From Hyphomicrobiales bacterium (lineage in GTDB: Bacteria > Pseudomonadota > Alphaproteobacteria > Rhizobiales > Beijerinckiaceae): a DNA stretch of 64,000 bases. The notes beneath the pieces were generated by a model. The model had not been told where the DNA came from. It was given only the letters and a program-made list of their open reading frames with translations, and made no database searches. The position numbers and the translations under genes were made by a program. The DNA is taken from contig CAKNFP010000001.1 of the NCBI GenBank assembly GCA_930633525.1, positions 2,334,001 through 2,398,000 on the forward strand, written 5' to 3'. Position 1 is the first letter of the stretch. Each line of letters starts with the position of its first letter. Below are positions 10,059-18,551 of the stretch, piece by piece.

Positions 10059-10559
10059 TCAGGCCGCGGGCAGTTCGGTCCGCCGCCGCAGGGTCGCGAT
10101 GAGAATAGCCAGCGTGACGATCGCCTCGGCGAGAAACCACGGGCCAGCCCAGCGATCGAATCCCACCGCCGACAGTTCGGTGTTGATGAGTCCAAAAAGG
10201 CCAGCGCCGCATGGGCAACGGCCATCCACCGTGGCGAACAGGATGACCCGGCTCGCCCATAGAACTTGCACGACCATGATGCCGCACAGGCCGTAGAGCA
10301 GAGAACGCCTGCTCTCGACCATTTCCGCCTGGGCAAGCGCGATCCATCCGACGATGTAGAAGGGCGCGGAAAAGAAAGCGCCCACCGGCAAGGCCGACGT
10401 CCAGCATTGCGAGCAACTCGTGATGAAGACCGAGAGCAGGGCTATGCCGGCGCCGATCAGCAGGGCGACCGTGGCGACATATATCCCGCGTCGCCCGAGA
10501 ACCAGCGAAACGGCGAAGGCCAAGGCAATTGCAGCGAGCGCAATGATCAGAAATCGCAT
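10059..10559 (-). CDS. Hypothetical multi-pass membrane protein
   Basis: 166 residues with four to five hydrophobic segments (for example MRFLIIALAAIALAFAVSLV at the N-terminus, then IYVATVALLIGAGIALLSVF). A Cys-rich loop follows (TSCSQCWTS) and a second pair occurs later in DGRCPCGAG; such Cys pairs could bind metal or form disulfides. No family is recognised. ATG at 10559 is preferred over the GTG directly before it because GGAGG lies 6 bases upstream. It is 66 bp downstream of aapP on the same strand and might be cotranscribed with it, but nothing links it to amino-acid uptake. Confidence 0.65.
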   Translation of the reverse strand: MRFLIIALAAIALAFAVSLVLGRRGIYVATVALLIGAGIALLSVFITSCSQCWTSALPVGAFFSAPFYIVGWIALAQAEMVESRRSLLYGLCGIMVVQVLWASRVILFATVDGRCPCGAGLFGLINTELSAVGFDRWAGPWFLAEAIVTLAILIATLRRRTELPAA

Positions 10560-10625
10560 CACGAGCCTCCGGTGAGAAGCGGCTCTGCGGCGATGGCAGG
10601 TGCCGCCGAGCCGACCCGGATGGTC

Positions 10626-11417
10626 TTAGTGCAGGATTTGGCTGAGGAACAGCTTTGTGCGCTCGTGCTGCGGATTGGCGAAAAATTCGTTGGGCGTGTT
10701 CATCTCGACGATCTGCCCGGCATCCATGAAGATGACCCGATTGGCGACCTGCCGCGCAAAGCCCATCTCGTGGGTGACGCACAGCATGGTCATGCCTTCT
10801 TCGGCAAGCCCCACCATGGTGTCGAGGACCTCCTTGACCATCTCCGGATCAAGCGCCGAGGTCGGCTCGTCGAACAGCATGATCTTGGGGTTCATGCAGA
10901 GCGAGCGGGCGATGGCCACACGCTGCTGTTGACCGCCCGAGAGCTGACCGGGGTATTTGTTGGCCTGTTCGGGGATCTTCACGCGCGTGAGATAGTGCAT
11001 GGCCACTTCCTCGGCCTGCTTCTTGGGCATCTTGCGAACCCAGATCGGCGCGAGCGTGCAGTTCTCGAGAATTGTCAGATGCGGAAAGAGATTGAAGTGC
11101 TGGAACACCATGCCGACATCCCGCCGCACCTCGTCGATGCGCTTGAGATCGTTCGTGAGTTCAACCCCGTCAACGACGATCGAGCCACGCTGGTGCTCTT
11201 CGAGACGGTTGATGCAGCGGATCATCGTCGACTTGCCAGAGCCTGAGGGGCCGCAGATCACGATGCGCTCGCCCCGCGTGACCTTGAGATTGATGTCCCT
11301 GAGCACATGGAACTCGCCATACCACTTGTGCACGTCGACCATTTCGACCGCCACCTCACCTTTCAGCGGTGTCGGCTTCAAACGGACGGATGTCTGAGGG
11401 GCAGTTGCAGTGGCCAT
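10626..11417 (-). CDS. aapP: General L-amino acid ABC transporter, ATP-binding protein
   Basis: Cytoplasmic ATPase of the Aap importer. 263 residues with Walker [10 protein letters not shown] (56-64), ABC signature [15 protein letters not shown], Walker [15 protein letters not shown] and the H-loop VTHEMGF. It belongs to the polar amino-acid (GlnQ/HisP) subfamily. The ATG at 11417 is preferred: a GTG four codons earlier has AAGAG too close for use, while AGAGG lies about 11 bases before the ATG. It follows aapM directly. Confidence 0.93.
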   Translation of the reverse strand: MATATAPQTSVRLKPTPLKGEVAVEMVDVHKWYGEFHVLRDINLKVTRGERIVICGPSGSGKSTMIRCINRLEEHQRGSIVVDGVELTNDLKRIDEVRRDVGMVFQHFNLFPHLTILENCTLAPIWVRKMPKKQAEEVAMHYLTRVKIPEQANKYPGQLSGGQQQRVAIARSLCMNPKIMLFDEPTSALDPEMVKEVLDTMVGLAEEGMTMLCVTHEMGFARQVANRVIFMDAGQIVEMNTPNEFFANPQHERTKLFLSQILH

Positions 11418-11425
11418 TGTCGCAT

Positions 11426-12577
11426 TCACCTCTTGTGTCCCCTCGCGAAGCGCCGTTCGATCGCGAGTGAATAACGAGACATACCGAAACAGAAGATAAA
11501 ATAGAACACCGCGGCAAAGGCGTAACCCGAGAAGCGGGTCGTGGGCGTACTCCAGGTGGGATCCGTCAAGGTGGCTTCAATGGTGCGCAGGAGGTCAAAG
11601 ATGCCGACGATGGAAACAAGCGTCGTATCCTTGAAGAGCGCGATGAACACATTGACGATGCCGGGAATCACGATGCGCAGGGCCTGCGGAAGCACCACCA
11701 GACGCATCATCGTCCAATAGCCGAGGCCGAGCGACATCGCGCCTTCGTACTGCCCCTTCGGGATGGCCTGCAGGCCGCCGCGCACGACCTCCGCCATATA
11801 GGCGGCGGCGAAGATCGCCACGCCGACGAGCGGACGCAGCAACCTGTCCGGCGTCATGTTGCCTGGCAGGAACAGCGGCAGCATGGTATTGGCCATGAAC
11901 AGCACGGTGATGAGCGGAACGCCGCGGATCACCTCGATGAAGATGACGCTGGCGAGCCTGATCGCCGGAAGCGCGGACCGCCGGCCAAGCGCGAGCACCA
12001 CGCCGAAGGGCAGCGAGAACACGATGCCCACGATCGACACGATCAGGGTGACGAGAATGCCGCCCCAGAGCGACGTGTCGACGGTGCTGAGGCCGATGGC
12101 GCTCCAGCCGCTGAGCAGGATGAAGGACACGATCGGATAGACGATGAAGAAATAGATGGCCCCGAGGCTCCGCCGGGGCGCGTCAAGCCAGAGCATCCAG
12201 ACGACGCCGATCGCCGTGAGCACAAAGAAGATATCAACCCGCCAGCGCTGCTCCCAGGGGTAGGAGCCATAGACGAAATAGCTGAGCTTCGCCCCGACAT
12301 AAGCCCAGCAGGCGCCGACCTCACCCCCGCCGGGGCCGGCCAGGCAGGCTTCGCGATCCTGCCCCGTCCAGACCGCGTCAATCAGCGCGAATTTGATCAA
12401 CGGGGTGAAGATCAGATAGGCCAGATAGAGTGTCACCACCGTCATCGCGATATTGAGCGGTGACGACAGGAGATGGGCGCGGACCCAGGCGATCGGTCCG
12501 CTGACCAGCGCGGGCGGCGGCTCCGGATCCAGTTGGGTCTGACGCAGGTATGGCTGTTGGGTCACAAGCATCGACAT
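11426..12577 (-). CDS. aapM: General L-amino acid ABC transporter, permease
   Basis: Inner-membrane permease of the Aap system. 383 residues; a long N-terminal part with three early helices ([17 protein letters not shown] and others) precedes the conserved permease core, a layout typical of AapM as opposed to the shorter HisM/HisQ. The EAA-type coupling loop is [20 protein letters not shown]. It sits 7 bp after aapQ and its stop is followed at once by the aapP start region, so the three genes are surely cotranscribed. Confidence 0.93.
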   Translation of the reverse strand: MSMLVTQQPYLRQTQLDPEPPPALVSGPIAWVRAHLLSSPLNIAMTVVTLYLAYLIFTPLIKFALIDAVWTGQDREACLAGPGGGEVGACWAYVGAKLSYFVYGSYPWEQRWRVDIFFVLTAIGVVWMLWLDAPRRSLGAIYFFIVYPIVSFILLSGWSAIGLSTVDTSLWGGILVTLIVSIVGIVFSLPFGVVLALGRRSALPAIRLASVIFIEVIRGVPLITVLFMANTMLPLFLPGNMTPDRLLRPLVGVAIFAAAYMAEVVRGGLQAIPKGQYEGAMSLGLGYWTMMRLVVLPQALRIVIPGIVNVFIALFKDTTLVSIVGIFDLLRTIEATLTDPTWSTPTTRFSGYAFAAVFYFIFCFGMSRYSLAIERRFARGHKR

Positions 12578-12584
12578 CGCAGCC

Positions 12585-13772
12585 TCACCGTTCGACGATT
12601 GCCATGCGGCGGTTATAGATACCCATCAGCAGCGACGTGACGATGCTGATGGCGAGATAGACGGCCATCGTGATCGCGATCACCTCCACCGCTTGCCCTG
12701 TCTGGTTGAGCACCGTGCCCATGAAGACCTGGACCAGATCAGGATAACCAATCGCGACCGCCAGCGAGGAGTTCTTGACGAGATTGAGATACTGGTTGGT
12801 CAGCGGCGGGATGATCACCCGCATGGCCTGGGGCACCACGACCAGCCGCAGCGTCGGGCTGGAATGCAGGCCAAGCGCATAGGCCGCCTCCGTCTGGCCG
12901 CGCGAGACGGACAAGATCCCGGCCCTGACGATTTCGGCGATGAACGCGGCCGTGTAGGTCGACAGACCGATCAAAAGCGCCACGAATTCAGGAAAGACCT
13001 GGATGCCGCCCGCGAAATTGAAGCCGCGCAGCTCGGGATAATTGAAGGTCATCGGCTGCCCGATCAGGAAGTAGATGACCAGCGGCAATCCGATAATGAG
13101 GCCAAGCGCGATGCGGACGACCGGATATTGCCGGCCGGTCGCCAACTGCTGACGATAGGCCCAGCGGTGGAACAGGTAAGCGCCTGCGATCGCGACGGCG
13201 AGGCCGATCCACACCCAGCCGAAGCGTTCACCGAACAACGGCTGGGGAATGAAGAGACCGCGGCTGTTCAGATAGGTCCCTGCGCCAAGCTCAAGAGACT
13301 GCCGCGGACCGGGCAACGGCTTCAGCACCGCGTTGTACCAGATGAACAGCTGCAGCAGCAGCGGCACGTTGCGGACACATTCGACATAGACGGTAGCGAG
13401 CTTCGCGACGATCCAGTTCTGCGATAACCGCGCCACGCCGACCGCAAAACCGAGGACAGTGGCGAGGACCACCGCAATGGCGGCGACGAGCAGGGTGTTC
13501 AACAAGCCGACGAAGAAAGCGTCGGCATAGGTGGACCCTGATGAGGAAAACGGAACGAGCTTCTGGTTGACGTCGAAGCCGGCGGGCTGGTTGAGAAAAC
13601 CAAAGCCGGAGGCGATGCGCGCGGCGCGCAAATTCTCAATGGCATTACTGGCCGCGCCATAGACGAGGAATGCCAGGAGAGCGACCAGCACGAACTGATA
13701 AATGAAGCCTCTGATCTTCGGGTCGTTGATCAGCGACCCGCGTTTGGGTCCGGAAACGTCAGCGCTGGACAC
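12585..13772 (-). CDS. aapQ: General L-amino acid ABC transporter, permease
   Basis: Partner permease of AapM. 395 residues with a cytoplasmic N-terminus, a first helix (GFIYQFVLVALLAFLVYGAA) and the coupling loop EAAYALGLHSSPTLRLVVVP. Two in-frame GTG codons begin the frame; the second (13772) is chosen because GGGGAG precedes it by 5 bases. It has an SBP-independent location: the binding-protein gene aapJ is 1.1 kb upstream instead of the usual 100-200 bp, so aapQMP probably needs either read-through or its own promoter. Confidence 0.92.
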   Translation of the reverse strand: MSSADVSGPKRGSLINDPKIRGFIYQFVLVALLAFLVYGAASNAIENLRAARIASGFGFLNQPAGFDVNQKLVPFSSSGSTYADAFFVGLLNTLLVAAIAVVLATVLGFAVGVARLSQNWIVAKLATVYVECVRNVPLLLQLFIWYNAVLKPLPGPRQSLELGAGTYLNSRGLFIPQPLFGERFGWVWIGLAVAIAGAYLFHRWAYRQQLATGRQYPVVRIALGLIIGLPLVIYFLIGQPMTFNYPELRGFNFAGGIQVFPEFVALLIGLSTYTAAFIAEIVRAGILSVSRGQTEAAYALGLHSSPTLRLVVVPQAMRVIIPPLTNQYLNLVKNSSLAVAIGYPDLVQVFMGTVLNQTGQAVEVIAITMAVYLAISIVTSLLMGIYNRRMAIVER

Positions 13773-14876
13773 GGCCACTCCCCGATTTTATCGCCCTATG
13801 ATCCGAATTTCGCGTCAAATTCATCATAATCCTGATTGCGAAAGAGCAGGAGAAACACCGCAAACTCTTGGCCATATGCGCAAGAAGTCTGGTTCGGAAC
13901 GCGTCGGCCCCGGATGCCATAGGGCCGGCTCCAGCTGCCTCTTCATCGTCTGATACTTCTTTCTTTCCAGACGCTTGTATTCAACGCACAGAAGCTGTCG
14001 CCCGTTCCCGCTGTTCCGCATCTAAGCCCCGCGCCATCTCCCCACCGGCTTTGATCACCATCGGGTGCCCGGCGCGTGCGACATGCGCACGCATCAGACC
14101 AATCTTCCCAATCTTGCAACGCACAACCCATGCCAACGAGGCTCGCGGTGTCCGCGCCCCGCCGACCGTGGAAAAATCTCGGAGGGTTGCTCTTGGTCCC
14201 AGATCCCCCGCCACTCCCCTATGCGCCGAAATAACTGCGCAAGATCAACGAAGTCAGCATTTCACCTTTCGCGAGGCGAAGATTGAGATTGCTTGGTCAT
14301 AAACATTAACAGACTAACGGGCTTTGGCAATTTTGCACGCGCAACAAGTCACACGCAATTTGCTCCATCAATAGTCTAAGAGACCAACAAACAAGCAACG
14401 CGTCAGGCCAACGAATAACAGGCCGAACCCGTTAGGACCGCATCAGGCTCAGCCACCCACAGCGCTCGCATACAGATGGATGACAGTTCCTCAAGACCGC
14501 CAGGCGAGTTGAAAGCTGGACGGCTTCGGAGCCGACGACTTGGAGGCAAGGCCCATAGAGCAGAATTCCTCACGCACCGAACGACAGCATCGCGATGGAC
14601 ATCGCAATTGAAGCCCCCGTCCAACCAACGCCGAGACCGGTCGCACCAGGACACGTGTGACGACCGCGACCGCGATGCGAACACCGAACACGCCGCAAAC
14701 TGAAGGCTATTGGCGACGCGGACCTGATGTGCCCCTGCTGCCCACCGACGTAAGGGCCTTTGGAGGGTTCTCCATGCGGGCAGCGAAAGGTGCTCCGGCG
14801 GATCGTCCGCCGGAGCCAGGTTCAGGCACGGATGTCAAACACGGGCCAGGTCATGGCCCGCCTGTTCTTGTCGTGT
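13773..14876. other. Long non-coding gap inside the aap locus
   Basis: About 1.1 kb without a supportable gene. Frames on both strands are short and lack domain signatures or good ribosome-binding sites. Base composition is mixed, with a patch of lower GC at 14282-14400 that contains GCAA/TTGC-rich repeats (GCAATTTTGC, CGCAATTTGC), and this is a possible place for a separate aapQMP promoter. A strong hairpin lies at its aapJ end (14792-14816). Confidence 0.5.
14792..14816 (-). terminator. Hairpin downstream of aapJ (attenuator candidate)
   Basis: Perfect 11-bp stem GCTCCGGCGGA / TCCGCCGGAGC with a 3-base loop, 60 bp past the aapJ stop. Downstream on the minus strand comes ACCTTTCGC, only a weak U tract, so partial termination or 3' mRNA protection is likely. 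This is the classical arrangement that gives binding-protein transcripts in excess over permease transcripts. Confidence 0.65.
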
Positions 14877-15908
14877 TCAGCGCACGGGCGGCGCGTACAT
14901 CAAGCCGCCCTTGGTCCACAACGCATTCAGGCCGCGCTTGATCTTGAGCGGGGTCTTCTCGCCCAGGTTGCGTTCGAACACATCGCCATAGTTGCCGACA
15001 TGCTTGACGATGCGCGCGGCCCAATCCTTGGTCAGCCCGATGCCCTCGCCATAGTTGCCCTCTGTGCCGAGCAGGCGCTTCACTTCGGGGTTCTGCGACT
15101 GGAGCTGTTCGGTGACATTGGCCTGCGAGACGCCAAGGTCCTCAGCATTGACCATCGCGAAGAACGTCCAGTGCACGAGGTCGTACCACTGGTCGTCACC
15201 ATGCCGGACGGCGGCAGCGAAAGGCTCCTTGGAGATGATCTCGGGCAGGACGATGCTGTCGTCGGGCGCGACCAGACGCAGGCGCTCCGCGTAGAGCGCC
15301 GAAGCATCGGTGGTGAAGGCGTCGCAGCGGCCCGAATCGTAGGCCTTTACGGCTTCTGACGACGAAGCGAAGGCCACGACCTCGTATTTGATGTTATGGG
15401 AGCGGAAGAAATCCGCGAGGTTCAGTTCGGTGGTGGTGCCCTGCTGCACGCAGACCGAAGCGCCATTGAGTTCGAGCGCGGATTTCACGCCCAATCCCTT
15501 GCGGACCATGAAGCCCTGGCCGTCGTAGTAGTTCGTGGATGTAAAATTCAAGCCGAGCGATGTATCGCGCGACATGGTCCAAGTGGTGTTGCGGATCAGG
15601 ACATCCACTTCACCCGATTGAAGCGCCGTGAAACGATCCTTGGCCGACAGGGGTACGAATTTCACCTTGGTCGGATCATCGAAGATCGCGGCTGCGATGG
15701 CGCGGCACATGTCGACATCGAAGCCTGTCCATTCGCCCTTGTCATTCGGGACGCCGAAGCCGGCAAGGCCGGTGTTCGAGCCACATTGCAGCACACCGCG
15801 TTGCTTGACCTGATCCAGGGTCGCGGCCGCAGCGGAGGACATGGCAGTCGTGGCGCCAAGCGCAGCGATCCCCAGCGCCGTCGCGAGCGCCATCAATTTT
15901 GATTTCAT
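14877..15908 (-). CDS. aapJ: General L-amino acid ABC transporter, periplasmic binding protein
   Basis: Periplasmic receptor of the Aap broad-specificity amino-acid importer. 343 residues with a Sec signal peptide (MKSKLMALATALGIAALGAT.. cut after SSAAA or AAA) and the family 3 SBP fold: LDQVKQRGVLQCGSNTGLAG, FDVDMCRAIAAAIF, RFTALQSGEVDVLIRNTTWT. The C-terminal WTKGGLMYAPPVR is typical of AapJ/BztA. It is the first gene of aapJQMP and is read divergently from the C-S lyase gene. Confidence 0.95.
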   Translation of the reverse strand: MKSKLMALATALGIAALGATTAMSSAAAATLDQVKQRGVLQCGSNTGLAGFGVPNDKGEWTGFDVDMCRAIAAAIFDDPTKVKFVPLSAKDRFTALQSGEVDVLIRNTTWTMSRDTSLGLNFTSTNYYDGQGFMVRKGLGVKSALELNGASVCVQQGTTTELNLADFFRSHNIKYEVVAFASSSEAVKAYDSGRCDAFTTDASALYAERLRLVAPDDSIVLPEIISKEPFAAAVRHGDDQWYDLVHWTFFAMVNAEDLGVSQANVTEQLQSQNPEVKRLLGTEGNYGEGIGLTKDWAARIVKHVGNYGDVFERNLGEKTPLKIKRGLNALWTKGGLMYAPPVR

Positions 15909-16163
15909 TTGCTGTTCTCCCGCTCTGGTTTCGCTTCCCCGCCAACAACGAACCTTTCTTGGCGCCTGTTAGTACCGGCCCCTCCGGCACCTGCAGTTCG
16001 ATCCGGTCGGCACGAAACCTCGATATTTGCATCACATTCGAGATTAACGCGGCGGTCAAGAGCCGCATTATAGGGCTTTCGTGCGGCTTGACGGCGATGC
16101 CGTGCGCGGTGCAGTGAGCACGACACCTTTTTCTCGAATGGTAGAAATCCTGGAGACGCCGGC

Positions 16164-17366
16164 ATGCGCAAGCTGACTACAAGCGATATCGAAGGCTTGG
16201 GCGAGGGTACGCGGATGGTGGTTGCCGGACGCCATCCCGACGAGAATTTTGGTTTTGTAAACCCGCCCGTCGTGCACGGATCAACGGTTCTCAGCCCCAC
16301 CATGGCAGATCTGGTCGGCCATACCGGCCGCTATAGCTACGGTCGCCGCGGCTCTCCTACGATGGGGGCGCTCGAAGAAGCGCTTGTCGCGCTCGAGGGC
16401 AAGGAAAGCGCCGGCGTCGTCCTCTGCCCGTCCGGCCTCGCCGCGGTGAGCACCGCCCTCCTCTCCTGCCTGAAGGCGGGCGATCACCTTTTGATGACCG
16501 ACAGCGTCTATGGCCCTACGCGCAATTTCTGCGACGGCGTGCTGCGCCGATTCGGGGTGGAGACGACCTATTACGATCCGCTAGTTGGCGCTGATATCGC
16601 GCAGCTGCTGAAACCGAACACGCGTGCGGTCTTTACCGAATCGCCCGGCTCGCAGAGCTTCGAGATGCAGGATATTCCCGCCATCGCAGCCGTCGCCCAT
16701 GCGCATGGCGCGGTCGTTCTCACCGACAACACCTGGGCAACTCCCCTGTTCTATTCCGCGCATGAGCACGGCGCCGATATCGCGATTCAGGCCGCCACGA
16801 AATATCTCGGCGGCCATTCCGACGTCATGTCCGGCTCGATCTCCGCCAATGCCGCCACCTGGCCCGCCCTCAAGCGCACCTGGGGCGATCTTGGCGTCAC
16901 GGTCGCGCCCGACGATGTGTTCCTCGTGCTACGCGGTTTGCGCACGCTGCCGCTGCGCATGGCGAGGCACCATCAGGCCGGGCTGGAGATGGCGCGCTGG
17001 CTGGCGGGCCATCCGGAAGTCCAGCGTGTCCTTCATCCGGCGCTCCCGACAGATCCAGGCCATGCCCTCTTCGCGCGCGACTATCGCGGCGCATCGGGCT
17101 TGTTCTCGATCGTGCTGAGGCCGGGGCCGGACGAGGCGGTCGCCGCATTGCTCGACGAGCTCGCGCTGTTCGGCATGGGCTATTCGTGGGGCGGCTTCGA
17201 GAGCCTCGCCATTCCGTTCGACTGTGCGCCGCTGCGCACGGCGACGCGGTGGGCTCCCGGCGGCCCGGCACTGCGCCTGCACATCGGCCTCGAGGACGTC
17301 GAGGACCTGAAGGCGGATCTCGGCCAGGGCCTGGAGCGGTTTGCGGCCGTCCGCGCCAAGGCCTGA
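16164..17366 (+). CDS. metC: Cystathionine beta-lyase (PLP-dependent)
   Basis: Cys/Met-metabolism PLP enzyme of the trans-sulfuration family; cleavage of cystathionine to homocysteine is the likely reaction. 400 residues. PLP-phosphate contacts SGLAAVSTALL and the Schiff-base lysine in AATKYLGGHSDVM (Lys213) are present, as is the YSYGRRGSPT motif. The C-terminal WGGFESLAIP favours beta-lyase (MetC) over gamma-synthase. GGAG lies 9 bases before the ATG. It is divergent from aapJ and convergent with the lipid-modification genes. Confidence 0.9.
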   Translation: MRKLTTSDIEGLGEGTRMVVAGRHPDENFGFVNPPVVHGSTVLSPTMADLVGHTGRYSYGRRGSPTMGALEEALVALEGKESAGVVLCPSGLAAVSTALLSCLKAGDHLLMTDSVYGPTRNFCDGVLRRFGVETTYYDPLVGADIAQLLKPNTRAVFTESPGSQSFEMQDIPAIAAVAHAHGAVVLTDNTWATPLFYSAHEHGADIAIQAATKYLGGHSDVMSGSISANAATWPALKRTWGDLGVTVAPDDVFLVLRGLRTLPLRMARHHQAGLEMARWLAGHPEVQRVLHPALPTDPGHALFARDYRGASGLFSIVLRPGPDEAVAALLDELALFGMGYSWGGFESLAIPFDCAPLRTATRWAPGGPALRLHIGLEDVEDLKADLGQGLERFAAVRAKA

Positions 17367-17371
17367 GCCGA

Positions 17372-17716
17372 CTATTGCGGGGCGCCACCCTTGCTTTTGC
17401 CGCGCCTCTTGTTGCGGCTGATCAGCATGAGGTTCCGCACATAGATGAATATGCTCAACGCCTGCCCGAGGATGATCACGGGCTCGCGCTGGTGCAGGCC
17501 GTAAGCCAGGGTGATGAGGCCCCCACCGATCGAGAAAAACCAGAAGGCGACGGGAATGACGCTGCGTCCTTCCTTCTCGCTCACCAGCCATTGGACGATA
17601 AAGCGCGCCCCGAACAGCATCTGGCCGAAAAGACCGAGCACCAGCCAGAAGTCGAGCTTCTCGATGAACACCTCATAGAGATAGCCGCCGACGCTCTGAG
17701 ACAGGGAAATCAACAT
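17372..17716 (-). CDS. LABN-domain membrane protein (lipid A biosynthesis N-terminal domain)
   Basis: 114 residues, a stand-alone lipid-A-biosynthesis-N-terminal domain with three hydrophobic helices (LDFWLVLGLFGQMLFGARFI, VAFWFFSIGGGLITLAYGL, ILGQALSIFIYVRNLMLI). The ATG shares one base with the stop of the upstream GT2 gene (TAATG), which sets the start and indicates translational coupling. In rhizobia a small LABN protein (RgtF-like) accompanies a GT2 enzyme that charges polyprenyl phosphate with a sugar for lipid A or core decoration; the same arrangement is seen here. An alternative is a generic partner of ArnC-like enzymes. Confidence 0.85.
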   Translation of the reverse strand: MLISLSQSVGGYLYEVFIEKLDFWLVLGLFGQMLFGARFIVQWLVSEKEGRSVIPVAFWFFSIGGGLITLAYGLHQREPVIILGQALSIFIYVRNLMLISRNKRRGKSKGGAPQ

Positions 17717-18486
17717 TATTCGGCTTCCTCGACCACCGGTACGCGCTTGCGCCGCACAATCAGCCAACGCACACCCATGAGATCGATGATCCCCACCCAG
17801 AGGCGATCGAAGAACCCGTAGTTGGATACCCCGGCAAAGCGCGGCCTGTCGACGACGTCGACAAGCAGGACCTCATGGCCGTCACGACGGACCAGAGCGG
17901 GCATGAAGCGATGGAGCGCATCGAAATAGGGCAGCGACAGATAGACGTCCCGCCGGAACAGCTTCAGACCACAACCCGTGTCGCGCGTGCCGTCGCGCAG
18001 CACACGCCCCCGCACCGCATTGGCGACACGTGACTGGAACTTCTTGAATCCGGTGTCCTTGCGGCCGACGCGCTGGCCCTGCACCATGCCTGCCCTCATG
18101 CCGCCTGCCTGAAGCGCGGCCAGCATCTGCGGAATGAAGGCCGGGTTGTTCTGCCCGTCGCCATCGAGTGTCACCACGATCGGCGCTTCGGCGGCGCGCA
18201 CCCCGGTACGAACAGCCGCGCTCTGGCCGCAGCTCGCGGCATGACGAAGCCGCCGGAGATAGGGACGATCCGCCGCGAGTGCGGCGAGTTCGGCTGCGGT
18301 GCCGTCGGTGGACCCATCGTCGACATAGATGATCTCGAAGGCGCCGAGGGGGCGGCAGGCTGTTTCGATCTCCACAACGAGGGGGGCGATATTGCCTGCT
18401 TCATTGCGTACGGGCACGACGACGCTCAGAAGCAGCGCCGGTGCGGTCGCTTCTGGCTCGACGGCGACGCTGGAAGTCTCAGACAT
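17716..18486 (-). CDS. Polyprenyl-phosphate glycosyltransferase, GT2 family (DPM/ArnC/RgtE-like)
   Basis: 256 residues. GT2 fold with LSVVVPVRNEAGNIAPLV, the first acidic motif IYVDDGSTDGT and the DxD-type motif TLDGDGQNNP. RDTGCGLKLFRRDVY is a typical acceptor-side motif of dolichyl/polyprenyl-phosphate sugar synthases. Unlike ArnC it has no long C-terminal membrane pair; the LABN protein encoded next to it may provide membrane attachment. Likely role: transfer of a sugar (GalA, aminoarabinose or mannose) to a polyprenyl phosphate that the ArnT-like enzyme then uses. Confidence 0.88.
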   Translation of the reverse strand: MSETSSVAVEPEATAPALLLSVVVPVRNEAGNIAPLVVEIETACRPLGAFEIIYVDDGSTDGTAAELAALAADRPYLRRLRHAASCGQSAAVRTGVRAAEAPIVVTLDGDGQNNPAFIPQMLAALQAGGMRAGMVQGQRVGRKDTGFKKFQSRVANAVRGRVLRDGTRDTGCGLKLFRRDVYLSLPYFDALHRFMPALVRRDGHEVLLVDVVDRPRFAGVSNYGFFDRLWVGIIDLMGVRWLIVRRKRVPVVEEAE

Positions 18487-18551
18487 TCAGAACCCTTTGG
18501 AGCAAGACGGAAGAGTGGCGCCGGGATGGATGCGCGCGTGCGCGCCCAGGG

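Noticed and set aside
15909..16163. SAM-type riboswitch upstream of the metC-like gene
   Set aside because: No recognisable SAM-I or SAM-II core could be seen; the 255 bp look like ordinary divergent promoter DNA.
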